Assembly (NCBI GenBank): GCA_038734275.1
Contig: JAVYOO010000009.1
Location: 1-64,000 of the forward strand
From: Archaeoglobaceae archaeon
GTDB taxonomy: Archaea > Halobacteriota > Archaeoglobi > Archaeoglobales > Archaeoglobaceae
DNA length: 64,000 nucleotides
Direction of reading: 5' to 3'
Numbering within the stretch: the first letter of the stretch is position 1; every line of letters starts with the position of its first letter. Of this stretch, positions 1 to 7,334 are shown piece by piece. The translations under genes and the position numbers were made by a program. The notes under the pieces are model-generated. The model worked only from the letters and a program-made list of their open reading frames with translations, searched no databases and had not been told where the DNA came from.

Positions 1-50
1 TCTTGCTTTCTTATCTCATTCAGCACTTCAGCAAGAATTCTGTAGTGCTC
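1..50. repeat. 50-bp exact direct repeat, copy A
   Basis: Bases 1-50 are identical to 3267-3316. Both lie in the same reading frame of two related minus-strand genes. The repeat may continue to the left of the window, so 50 bp is a minimum. It points to recent duplication or gene conversion between two small-peptide genes. Confidence 0.9.
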
Positions 51-152
51 GGAGAGCTTGGCTTTGCTTTTAATCTCGATGACATCAGCGAATGGAGCAA
101 ACTTCTTCTCATCCTTAGGAGCTACATCCGAAGCAATTGCAACCTTTAACAT
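1..152 (-). CDS. N-terminus of a paralogue of the halocin C8-like precursor (runs off the window)
   Basis: An ATG at 152 on the minus strand opens 50 codons that continue past the left edge. A GGAG-type ribosome site (GGAGTTGAG) lies just upstream. The last 17 visible codons (EHYRILAEVLNEIRKQ) are identical, base for base, to the start of the halocin C8-like gene at 2932-3319. This copy carries about 33 extra residues at the N-terminus, beginning MLKVAIASDV, which are soluble and lysine-rich with no signal peptide. It follows the membrane-protein gene at 171-530 by 18 bases, the same position its paralogue holds in the other cassette. Whether it ends in the same cysteine-rich domain cannot be seen here; that is inference. 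Confidence 0.6.
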   Translation of the reverse strand, partial: MLKVAIASDVAPKDEKKFAPFADVIEIKSKAKLSEHYRILAEVLNEIRKQ

Positions 153-170
153 AATCTCAACTCCATTGTT

Positions 171-530
171 TCAATTTTTCACCTTTCTGTAAAAAATTGG
201 ACTTCTTGCAATTATAGCATAAATTATGGTCAATATAGCTGTATTCTCGAAGCAGAGTATGGTTAACGTTCCGTAAAGACGAATTAGTGGATCTGGATGC
301 TCTGAAATTTCCTTTGGAATGACTTGAATTGAAGATCCAGTGGTATGTATGGAGCCAAAATTTACAAGAAATAAAATGAAAAGTCCAAAGAAGGCTATCC
401 CAAAGCCTATGAGGACAAGGATAGGGAAATATCTGTATCGGACTTTTGAAATCCTTATGAAAACATAACTCGCTATTGTTGCTGGTATCAAAAAAACAAA
501 TAGAATTAAAAACACATCTTCGATCCTCAT
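171..530 (-). CDS. Small membrane protein of PLC/halocin-like cassette 1
   Basis: 119 residues with three to four hydrophobic stretches (about 7-27, 35-57 and 88-108), separated by a polar stretch near 60-85, ending in a basic tail. No family recognised. It starts one base after the phospholipase-like gene at 532-1671 and precedes the peptide-precursor paralogue at 1-152. It therefore occupies the position held by the 136-aa membrane protein (3321-3731) in the second cassette. Sequence likeness between the two is weak, so only the architecture is compared. A role in export of, or immunity to, the downstream peptide is a guess from position. Confidence 0.6.
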   Translation of the reverse strand: MRIEDVFLILFVFLIPATIASYVFIRISKVRYRYFPILVLIGFGIAFFGLFILFLVNFGSIHTTGSSIQVIPKEISEHPDPLIRLYGTLTILCFENTAILTIIYAIIARSPIFYRKVKN

Positions 531-531
531 T

Positions 532-1671
532 TTATCCCCTCAAATATTTAATCAATCCAAGAGAATATTTAGCCGTTTCGAGCAGACAGTTTTCTGTGAC
601 TTTCCTCAGGTTTTGGTCATTTTGCCATGTATTTGGGTTATTGTAGATGGTCCAGAATACTGTATCATCATATTGGTGGGAATAAGTTGCTAAGTCTTTG
701 GTTGCCTGTTCTGGGTTGCTGATTGGGTAATAATACCAATTGTTTTCGATTACTGATTTGAATCTATAACCACTTTCCCAGTTACTGGAAATATAATTTT
801 CATGGGAATAATGAATAGAGCTAAAAACCGCTTGCCAGCTCTCCAAACCTGTGTGCAAGGGATTTCCAACGTCCGTTATAAAGTGGCTTGCGTATCCCAA
901 ATTCTGGAAAGCTGAATACTTATCTCCACTCGAGTACTTGCTCTTAGCTACGTTTGCATAATACTTGCATTCGCTTGGAGCAGAGCCCGTTGCCCAATCC
1001 GGGTTGTAATAGTGCGTCCAAGAATGAACAACCTGCATTATGAAATTCCAATACCATTCAGGGTAACCTGGAGGGGGAGGAATTTGAGTCCAGTAGTCCG
1101 GATCGTCTGCATGGTCTCTAGTTATACCGCAGTAATAATCGCTCTCTCCCCACTTCTTGCAGGAGATAAAAGCAACGCTTTGATGTGTGTCTACATTCCA
1201 CAATATTCCTATTTCGTATTTTGAACTGAAATACTCATTTACAGCCATAGCTACTCTCTCGAGCATTATTTTATCCTCTTCTGTAAGCAAAATTTCATTT
1301 CCGGATTCAATTGTTACTAAGGTTGATTTCTTGTCTCTAATCGTCTTCACGGGATACTTCTTCCAAAGTTCTTGCAAAAATCTTTTCAACTCCTCTTTTT
1401 CATAATCTTTTAGACTTTTACTGGTATCTATATATTTAAAGGTTGTCAATCTTCCCTTTTCTTCACTTCCAACAGCTATTATTATCCAATATGGTGTCAA
1501 ATTCTCAAGATTTGGGTCGATTTTTATAATTTCTATGTCTTTATGTAATTCAGATTTCTCTTTTGCAGGAATTGGCTTATTTTCTGCAATTTTAGTCGCA
1601 ATCACTGGTGTTGTTGTGCTGCCAACCATAACTAAAACCAGAAACAGACTTATTATTTTCTTGGCTGTCAT
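532..1671 (-). CDS. Secreted zinc-dependent phospholipase C-like protein with long propeptide
   Basis: 379 residues. Residues 1-25 form a signal peptide ([17 protein letters not shown]). The C-terminal half shows the zinc-ligand pattern of the bacterial zinc-dependent phospholipase C / S1-P1 nuclease superfamily: H216, H263-x3-D267-x5-H273 and H287-x3-E291. In that family the free amino group of an N-terminal Trp binds zinc. Here the matching W-x4-H motif (W158, H163) lies deep inside the protein, so residues of about 26-157 would be a propeptide that must be cut off before the enzyme can work (inference). It begins the operon that continues with the 119-aa membrane protein and the peptide precursor. 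Its promoter and signal peptide are near-copies of those of the gene at 5991-7018. Confidence 0.8.
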   Translation of the reverse strand: MTAKKIISLFLVLVMVGSTTTPVIATKIAENKPIPAKEKSELHKDIEIIKIDPNLENLTPYWIIIAVGSEEKGRLTTFKYIDTSKSLKDYEKEELKRFLQELWKKYPVKTIRDKKSTLVTIESGNEILLTEEDKIMLERVAMAVNEYFSSKYEIGILWNVDTHQSVAFISCKKWGESDYYCGITRDHADDPDYWTQIPPPPGYPEWYWNFIMQVVHSWTHYYNPDWATGSAPSECKYYANVAKSKYSSGDKYSAFQNLGYASHFITDVGNPLHTGLESWQAVFSSIHYSHENYISSNWESGYRFKSVIENNWYYYPISNPEQATKDLATYSHQYDDTVFWTIYNNPNTWQNDQNLRKVTENCLLETAKYSLGLIKYLRG

Positions 1672-1697
1672 GCTCTCACTAAGCTATGTTGTGTGCT

Positions 1698-1790
1698 ACT
1701 AATATATAAGTATTTCGCTACTTGCTGACATATATGTAAAAAGAGGTTTTTGATTTGGAATAAAATTCTTTAAATTGGTAACACTTTTTA
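1698..1790 (-). promoter_or_regulatory. Promoter/operator of cassette 1 (copy of 7045-7136)
   Basis: On the minus strand a TATA element (CTTATATATTAG) lies at about 1700-1711, 30-40 bases before the ATG at 1671. Upstream of it, 1717-1790 matches 7062-7136 with only a couple of differences. The shared block contains the perfect 10-bp palindrome acatatatgt (1728-1737). Such preservation of non-coding DNA in front of two paralogous genes suggests a shared regulator. Confidence 0.6.
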
Positions 1791-1875
1791 AGCTTAAAAA
1801 TACAAAGATTATATTCCGAGCTAAAAATGCTGAATTCTGCGCTTATGGGATCAAAAATTGAGTTGAATCCAAAAA

Positions 1876-1886
1876 GTTAATAAAAT
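1876..1886 (+). promoter_or_regulatory. TATA box of the toxin-antitoxin pair
   Basis: The sequence gttaataaaat is centred about 25 bases before the ATG at 1906, which predicts a leaderless transcript. Confidence 0.4.
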
Positions 1887-1905
1887 CCAGTTCCATAAGT
1901 GAAAT

Positions 1906-2091
1906 ATGCAAACAACGCTTGAAGAGCTCAGCGAGCAAATGAAGAGAATTGAGAGCTATCTAAAGGCTCTGATCGAAGTAAACCTTGAGTTGATCGAAGA
2001 AGTTGAGCCTGAAGCATGGGAAGTTGAAGATCTTGAAGAAAGAAGTAGAGACGAGTTCATTGAGTGGCGTTTGATTAAGAATGAGTTATGA
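1906..2091 (+). CDS. Antitoxin of a RelE-type pair
   Basis: 61 residues, strongly acidic and predicted helical (LEELSEQMKRIESYLKALIE). It lies directly upstream of a RelE/ParE-type toxin and overlaps it by 11 bases, the usual antitoxin-first order. The shape matches the short archaeal RelB-like antitoxins in which one long helix and an acidic tail wrap the toxin. No DNA-binding domain is obvious. The family assignment rests mainly on context. The pair sits in opposite orientation between the two minus-strand PLC/halocin-like cassettes. Confidence 0.7.
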   Translation: MQTTLEELSEQMKRIESYLKALIEVNLELIEEVEPEAWEVEDLEERSRDEFIEWRLIKNEL

Positions 2092-2347
2092 AAATCAAAT
2101 TTTAATAGCCAGAAAAGCTCTAAAGGAACTTAAAGATATTCCAGAAAAGGATCGAGATCTCATAAAAGATAGAATCTCAAAGCTCGCATTCTTTCCGCTT
2201 GTTCGCCTCGATGTGAAGAAGCTTAAAGGCTTTGAGAAGACTTACAGGCTAAGAGTTGGCGATTACAGAGTGATCTTTGAATTTGAGAAAGATGAGAAGG
2301 TAATAAAGATACTCAAAATCGGTAAAAGAAGCGAAATTTATGGGTAA
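2081..2347 (+). CDS. RelE/ParE family toxin
   Basis: 88 residues, full length for the RelE superfamily of mRNA interferase or gyrase-inhibiting toxins. Visible hallmarks are the N-terminal helix pair with ARKALKELKDIPEKDR, the strand LKGFEKTYRLRVGDYRVIF and the C-terminal KILKIGKRSEIYG, which contains the basic residues usual in the active cleft. The ATG overlaps the antitoxin stop, so the two are translationally coupled. No frame damage is visible. Which target it attacks (ribosome-bound mRNA or gyrase) cannot be read from sequence. Confidence 0.85.
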   Translation: MSYENQILIARKALKELKDIPEKDRDLIKDRISKLAFFPLVRLDVKKLKGFEKTYRLRVGDYRVIFEFEKDEKVIKILKIGKRSEIYG

Positions 2348-2472
2348 AGGCTAAAAATATGCCAATAGAAATTATAGATGACAGATAATACCCCCAAGTC
2401 AGCAAAAGCAAGCCACGAGTCCAGCAAAGACTTCCGAATGTCTGATTATTCGTCTTAATGTTACAATTCAAA

Positions 2473-2658
2473 CTAAAGCTCATACTCGTGACCAAAGATT
2501 CTCTTATGAAGAAGAAACAGAACTCCAAGAACTATAGCGATCAAAGCCAAAGACATTCCAAAGAGGTCTCTCTGGATTAACTTTAAAATCAGATAAATCG
2601 AAGAGAAGAAAATTAAAAGATACGCATAACTTTTCATGCCAAGTTTTTTCATATCCAT
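2473..2658 (-). CDS. 61-aa membrane peptide at the end of cassette 2
   Basis: 61 residues with two hydrophobic segments (about 10-27 and 34-50), a basic loop and an acidic C-terminus. No family recognised. It is about 100 bases downstream of the 55-aa membrane peptide gene on the same strand, with no other gene between, so it may close the cassette-2 operon. A second accessory or immunity peptide is possible. It could also be a chance open frame, since no paralogue is visible in the window. Confidence 0.4.
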   Translation of the reverse strand: MDMKKLGMKSYAYLLIFFSSIYLILKLIQRDLFGMSLALIAIVLGVLFLLHKRIFGHEYEL

Positions 2659-2754
2659 CCCATGTATTTCGCGCAGTTATAGCAGCTATAAACATGAGAA
2701 GCCAGCAAGATAACTTCCCTCCACTCTTTAGCCTCATTCAAAAGTTGCTATTTA

Positions 2755-2922
2755 CTATTTTTTCCTCAACCTGCTGTAGACACCAAAGACTGCTGAAATG
2801 CCAAGAGCTACTGCAAAACTTCGAAGTATCTCGAGTAATTCCAGATGACCATCGAGGTAGCTCAGAGTTAAGCCTAAAGAAAAAGCTGCAATAAAAAATA
2901 CGAGAACGTATTTTCCATTCAT
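2755..2922 (-). CDS. 55-aa membrane peptide directly after the halocin C8-like gene; immunity candidate
   Basis: Opens at ATG 2922 and ends at TAG 2755. It encodes 55 residues: a hydrophobic segment (YVLVFFIAAFSLGLTL, about 5-20), a short acidic turn, a second segment (RSFAVALGISAVFGVY, about 34-49) and a basic end RLRKK. A ribosome site GAGGTGAT precedes the ATG and overlaps the stop codon of the cysteine-rich peptide gene (corrected frame), so the two are tightly coupled. Genes in this position after an antimicrobial peptide commonly encode self-protection. That function is inferred from position only. Halocin C8 itself is reported to carry its immunity function within its precursor. Confidence 0.6.
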   Translation of the reverse strand: MNGKYVLVFFIAAFSLGLTLSYLDGHLELLEILRSFAVALGISAVFGVYSRLRKK

Positions 2923-2931
2923 ACGATCACC

Positions 2932-3319
2932 TCAGCAGTATCCCGCATAAATACAAAGTTGATTTGCTCCAGGATTGCATCCGTATTCTCCAATTACCCA
3001 GCAAACAGCAGACGCAATTGCAGCACAAGCTATACCACCAATCACTGTAGTAACTCCTGCAAGAACACAAAGAACTGCGATACCAACTCCCACACCCTAC
3101 AGCACAAGCAATACTTACAAGAGCCTTACATGCCCAGCAATATTCCCCCGTGTCTGCGATAATCCCACTCCCTTTCCCCTCAACATTAAACTCAGCCAAA
3201 TTTCTCTCAACTACTCTGCTCAAATAGCTCAGCTCAAGCTTAGCCTTATTCCAAATCCAAGTCTCATCTTGCTTTCTTATCTCATTCAGCACTTCAGCAA
3301 GAATTCTGTAGTGCTCCAA
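2932..3319 (-). CDS. Halocin C8-like cysteine-rich peptide precursor (one-base frameshift)
   Basis: TTG start at 3319 after a GGGAGG site, one base past the preceding stop. An ATG at 3343 is possible but overlaps that gene. The N-terminal part of about 60 residues is a charged helix region. Next comes CWACKALVSIACAVGC in frame. A single extra G in the GGG at 3089-3091 then throws the frame. Removing it gives a hydrophobic tail ending IYAGYC and TGA at 2932, 128 aa in all. The corrected domain has ten Cys spaced CxxC-7-C-3-C-7-C-13-C-7-C-7-C-7-C-5-C. As I recall halocin C8, this equals it except for 8 residues instead of 7 in two loops. Halocin C8 is a secreted archaeal peptide antibiotic cut from a longer precursor. 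No signal peptide is visible. The fit says the corrected frame is, or was, the functional one. Confidence 0.75.
3267..3316. repeat. 50-bp exact direct repeat, copy B
   Basis: Identical to 1-50. It lies at the 5' end of the halocin C8-like gene and encodes EHYRILAEVLNEIRKQ. Confidence 0.9.
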
Positions 3320-3320
3320 T

Positions 3321-3731
3321 TCAATCCTCCCAGTACTTCTCAAAAATCAATAAAATCAAGTAAAAGCTCATCGCCACTAATGCAACTAAGATGCAAAAGT
3401 AGTGCACTGGCGAATAGCTAATCAACTGTAAAATGCTTTCAGGATAAAAGCTGTAGGCTTTGGCAGATAAAAAGGCAATCGTTGCAAATGAAAGGCTAAG
3501 AACAGCGGTTAACAGCACAGCCTTATTTCTATGCTTTAGTTTTGATATTATCGGGAAAGGGACGAGAATTGAAAGAAGGGCAGGTATCAAGACTGCAAAG
3601 ATGAACTGAAGAATTAAAAGAACTATTGCAATCCAGTGGGCTAACGAGATTTGCAAAAGGGAAAGAAATGGAAGAGTTATCCAAAGGAAGAGAATTAAAA
3701 ACCAGATTTTAGGCTTCTCTAAACTACTCAC
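3321..3731 (-). CDS. Multi-spanning membrane protein of cassette 2
   Basis: 136 residues with about four hydrophobic segments (roughly 9-28, 32-57, 69-91 and 107-129). GTG start at 3731 behind a clear GAGGTGAG site that overlaps the end of the upstream gene. No family recognised. It ends one base before the TTG start of the halocin C8-like gene, so the two are coupled. This is the same place the 119-aa membrane protein holds in cassette 1. Export partner or immunity protein are both reasonable guesses; nothing in the sequence decides. Confidence 0.65.
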   Translation of the reverse strand: MSSLEKPKIWFLILFLWITLPFLSLLQISLAHWIAIVLLILQFIFAVLIPALLSILVPFPIISKLKHRNKAVLLTAVLSLSFATIAFLSAKAYSFYPESILQLISYSPVHYFCILVALVAMSFYLILLIFEKYWED

Positions 3732-3740
3732 GATCTCACC

Positions 3741-4295
3741 TCAGCATAATGGCTTTGCTTCAACAATGTTCCAGCCTTCTTTGAGCGTTACATTATCCAG
3801 ACAAATCTGAATCCTGCTAAATCCGCCAAATGCCAATCCTTGCGAAACAAATGAAGTTGCAAAGAGCTTCATCTTCACAGAACTGTTGCTGTAAACTCTC
3901 AATTTTTTGTCACCCTCGAAAGTGCTCAGCTGTATAAGATCTATTGATGAAAGAAGGGGTGCATGATAGCTGTAGTTACTTTTTATAGCTACATGATATC
4001 TTCCAACTACCTTCAGAACCATTCCAAATTCGGATTCAGTTATCTCAACAAAGCAGTTAACACATTCAACGTTTAGATTGTTCATAACTTCGTGCATTCT
4101 TGAATCTTTATCCTTAACGACTGGAATTAAAGCCAGAAAGTCGCCATTGGAAAAGATCTCAACAGAGTATTCGATGCAGTTCATTTGAGCGTTGTTGAAT
4201 AAATCCAATGCCATGTAAAAATAGCAGAAGAGGGCAGAACAAATTATAGCTATTGCAAGGGCTTTCCGCAGAACTTTCATCGCCATGAGCTTCAC
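3741..4295 (-). CDS. Single-pass anchored extracytoplasmic protein paired with a PLC-like protein
   Basis: 184 residues. An N-terminal hydrophobic anchor (about 11-31, ALAIAIICSALFCYFYMALD) is followed by a beta-rich outer domain with two close Cys (VECVNCFVEI) and several N-x-S/T sites. It overlaps by four bases the end of the second PLC-like gene. The gene at 5367-5987 has the same layout and also follows a PLC-like gene, so these look like PLC-plus-anchored-partner pairs. No known domain recognised. Possible roles are a chaperone, inhibitor or surface tether for the phospholipase. Confidence 0.6.
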   Translation of the reverse strand: MKLMAMKVLRKALAIAIICSALFCYFYMALDLFNNAQMNCIEYSVEIFSNGDFLALIPVVKDKDSRMHEVMNNLNVECVNCFVEITESEFGMVLKVVGRYHVAIKSNYSYHAPLLSSIDLIQLSTFEGDKKLRVYSNSSVKMKLFATSFVSQGLAFGGFSRIQICLDNVTLKEGWNIVEAKPLC

Positions 4296-5324
4296 TTCAT
4301 TCTATTAACCTTTTCGAGTTTCTCGTTTAATTTCTTTATGAAAACCTTTCCCAACTCTTCATAGCTCAAATTGCTCTCCAAACGCAAGATGTAAGCCCCA
4401 GATGCATCGTAGTGTCTTTGAAGAGTTAAGAATCCTTCCTCGATTAGTTCCTCTCCTACAGCCTTTTTCAGCGAAATTCCCAAATGTTCTCTATGATACT
4501 TTTCGACTAATTTTTCGTTTGTCTCTAAGGTCTGAATCGAAGTCTTGATAGGACAGAAGCCGACTATATAAGCATAAGATGCGTTGATTGCAGCTTGCCA
4601 CCAGTCGATGTAATCGCCAAAGGTCCTCTTAGCGTATGCGTAAGTGCCAAGGTTGAAAGTTGCTTGTTCTGCAACTATTGAAGCAGCTAATTTATCAAAT
4701 TCTGAAACAATTTCGCTTTCTGAAGGTATTGGAAAGTTCCCACCATATCTGCTTCTGTATTCTTGAAACACTGATTTTATAAATGAAGGATAGACTTTAA
4801 ATTCCCATGGCCAAGGAGCGCTTCCACCTTTTTCATAATAGGCTAAGCAGTCTACCATATACTCAGCAGTTATGTGAGCATTCAAATTATATGGATCGAT
4901 CCTCTTGTATTCTAAATAGAATTTGCCATTCGGATACGGTAGATTTAAAAAGCTCGGTTTTCCACCATGAATGTAGTAATCAGAGATAGCATGGCTTACC
5001 CAACCAGCTAAATAAGCTCTTTGTTGGTCGTTTGAAGATTTCAATTTTGCTGTTTCATAGAAATTCCAGAAATAATTTCCATCATGAACAATTACAAAAA
5101 GAGAGGTCTCTCCAGTTTTCTGGACAGCCTTTGTAAAGACTCCAATTCCCCACCTGAACGTTTGCGCAGAAGAATACATCAGGCACAATCGCCCCGTTTA
5201 TATAATCTAAATTGTACGTATAGATATAACTCGGTAAACCGCTCCTATCGTCCAAGTTCTTTACGATGCCGTAATGCGTAGCTCCTCCCCAAGCCATCGC
5301 TGGCGTCGCTAAACTGCCGATCAA
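4292..5324 (-). pseudogene. Zinc-dependent phospholipase C-like gene, frameshifted (second PLC-like copy)
   Basis: A TTG at 5324 behind GGTGAG opens a short leader ending AMA then WGGATHYG, the mature Trp and first His of the zinc phospholipase C family. The frame then breaks near 5165-5173 (TTCTTC). Removing one base joins GAIVPDVFF to AQTFRWGIGVF and a long intact remainder. That part holds GWVSHAISDYYIH (H-x3-D-x3-H) and HITAE (H-x3-E), the expected metal ligands. The signal peptide is unusually short and lacks the hydrophobic core of its two paralogues, so besides the indel the N-terminus may be damaged. It reads as a broken or mis-sequenced secreted lipase, second in the operon after 5367-5987. 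Confidence 0.7.
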
Positions 5325-5366
5325 GCTCTCACCAGTCAAACATAAACACGGGTTGGGATATTAATA

Positions 5367-5987
5367 TCAGCAGTTCACTGGTATCTTTAACCAAATATTC
5401 TTTTCGCTTTCGTTGATTCTTACAAATCCCGTTCCACACCAGCCGACATCATTGTGCCCTGTGACGAGATAAATTCTATACCCGAGCAAATCGAGATAAC
5501 GATTTTCCAAGTAGGAGAGGTGAAGCATAAATTCCACATTACTGGCGTTTGTAAAGTTTATTTTAACATCTATGTATTCTCCTTCTCCAATTTTATACTC
5601 GCTGAGGTTTTCTATCCTCTTCTTTGGAAATTTCACCACAAAGTCCGAGAAATAGACCAATACACTTCTATTCTCCTTATACAAAAAACTCATTTCAGCT
5701 ATAGGTTTGTCCAATAGTATCTTTAAGTAAGTCCGATTATCCACTTTTATAACCTCAAAATTTTGTAGTGGTCTCAGTTCTTCAGAGCCTAACATAACTG
5801 TAGGAATGAACACCGAAACGTTGTCGAATGGTTCATTGCTTCTGACATAAACCAGTAAGAAATTAGAATATCTCTCCTTGCCTGTAAAATTTTCAAATAG
5901 AAAAGAAATGCAATAGACAGTAAGAAGTGGTAAGAAAAAAATTACAACTGCCACCATCACCAGCACCAAAAACCTAACTTTTTCCAT
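5367..5987 (-). CDS. Single-pass anchored extracytoplasmic protein (partner of a PLC-like protein)
   Basis: 206 residues. A strong hydrophobic N-terminal helix (about 5-30, FLVLVMVAVVIFFLPLLTVY) anchors a beta-rich domain of about 170 residues with several N-x-S/T sequons and a Cys pair near the end (GWCGTG and the final NC). It starts three bases after the PLC-like gene at 5991-7018 and precedes the second PLC-like gene. It shares architecture, though little obvious sequence, with the protein at 3741-4295. No family recognised. The alternating order PLC, anchored protein, PLC, anchored protein suggests cognate pairs. Confidence 0.6.
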   Translation of the reverse strand: MEKVRFLVLVMVAVVIFFLPLLTVYCISFLFENFTGKERYSNFLLVYVRSNEPFDNVSVFIPTVMLGSEELRPLQNFEVIKVDNRTYLKILLDKPIAEMSFLYKENRSVLVYFSDFVVKFPKKRIENLSEYKIGEGEYIDVKINFTNASNVEFMLHLSYLENRYLDLLGYRIYLVTGHNDVGWCGTGFVRINESEKNIWLKIPVNC

Positions 5988-5990
5988 CCC

Positions 5991-7018
5991 TCATCCCTTC
6001 TCGATTTCCGAATTCTGGAATTTTAAAATTTCGGCAGCTTTTCCGCTCAAATTCATATTTCTCAACATCTCTCTGGCGACTATATCTGCCTTAGATTTGT
6101 CAAAAGATTTAAACTCGATTAATAACCATCCTTTTTCGATTTTTCTGCTAATTTCCAAAGCTTCTGATTCTTCCAAATTCTTGGCATATTCTCTCATCCA
6201 TCCTTTCCAAATATTTGCAATCTCATTTTCGGCCGAATTTTCAAGGAGTATTGAAGGTCTCGAGACTTGAGGATTGTTTGTAAGATAGATCGACGTATAA
6301 TATGGATTGCAGTTTACTTCTTGCACGTAATCGTCGTAATCTCCGACGGTTCCAGCCATGAAAAGGGAGATGTACAACGCTTTACCCGTTGGAGTTTGCC
6401 AAAAAGCAAGTTCACCATAATATTCTGCCGCAAAAGTGTTATAGGCATCAATTAGCCTATCTCTTGGTGGAGACTGACCGTATAGAGTATTCATCGTCTT
6501 AATAACCAAATCTATCGGAACTGCGAAGGTAACAAAGTCCCAGTTCCATCCTTTTTCGTTGAGAACTCTACCGTTAACAAAGAATTCTGCAGAAATGTGG
6601 TCTATTCCGTATTTTTAGCAGCAAAGTTTGAGTATCCTACTCCGAATGCTGGGTCTCTTGGTAATCCTAGTCCATTACCATGAGCTACCCTGTCTTGCAT
6701 GAGATGTGCGAGCCAGCCTTTGGCAAATGCTCTTTCTTTACTGTTTTGAGAAAGAACGAATAAAGTGTTACCTATGCGGAGTGCCTCGCTTACATTGTAG
6801 CCATGGAATTTTGAACCCCACTCATTTGAAATCAAATAGCCACCATCTGGTGCAATGGAACCAGAGAGATACTCCATTTTCCGTCCAGGATACGGATTTC
6901 CCGCTTCAGAAGACATTCTGATGTGTGTTAATGTTCCCCAAGCCATTGCTGAACTTATTGCGAACTTAAATGCAACTAAAACCAGAAACAGGCTTATTAT
7001 TTTCTTAGCTATTGTCAT
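5991..7018 (-). pseudogene. Zinc-dependent phospholipase C-like gene, frameshifted (third PLC-like copy)
   Basis: ATG at 7018, preferred over an upstream GTG because GGTGAG lies just before it. It opens a signal peptide nearly identical to that at 532-1671 ([14 protein letters not shown]), ending AMA before WGTLTHIRMS. Cleavage there would leave the N-terminal Trp that ligates zinc in this family. GWLAHLMQDRVAH supplies H-x3-D-x3-H. In an A5 run at 6613-6617 the frame stops (AAKNTE then stop). Adding one A restores KKYGIDHISAEFF, which brings back the essential H-x3-E, and continues unbroken to 5991. The gene heads cassette 2. Because the rest is intact, an indel error in the homopolymer is as likely as decay. 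Confidence 0.7.
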
Positions 7019-7044
7019 GCTCTCACCAGTCAAAGATGAGCACA

Positions 7045-7136
7045 AGAAGTATATAAGTTTTGCTACTTGCTGACATATATGTAAAAGGAGGTTTTTGATT
7101 TTGGAATAAAATTCTTTAAATTGGTAACACTTTTTA
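7045..7136 (-). promoter_or_regulatory. Promoter/operator of cassette 2 (copy of 1698-1790)
   Basis: A TATA element (CTTATATACTT on the minus strand, about 7050-7060) lies some 30-40 bases before the ATG at 7018. The upstream block 7062-7136 repeats 1717-1790 almost exactly, including the palindrome acatatatgt (7073-7082). Confidence 0.6.
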
Positions 7137-7334
7137 CACTATTTAAGCTTGAATTGAAATACTCACACCGCCACAATAAACCTGCAATTCTAAGAGAAGT
7201 TCGGAGTTGCTCAATAGAAAAAATTTTTAGTCCTACAAACTACATTCACTCTTTTTCTATCAACCTTGGCTGAGAAAGCGATTTTTCCGAATGGGGCGAG
7301 CAATAGAAATAGGGAATACAAATAAAAAATAGGC

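Noticed and set aside
2975-3421. 148-aa plus-strand open frame
   Set aside because: It is the antisense of the halocin C8-like gene and its upstream neighbour; Thr/Ser/Pro-rich shadow without a ribosome site.
1-7136. Mobile element carrying the duplicated cassettes
   Set aside because: Repeats are in coding and promoter DNA, with no transposase, integrase, tRNA target or terminal inverted repeats in the window.
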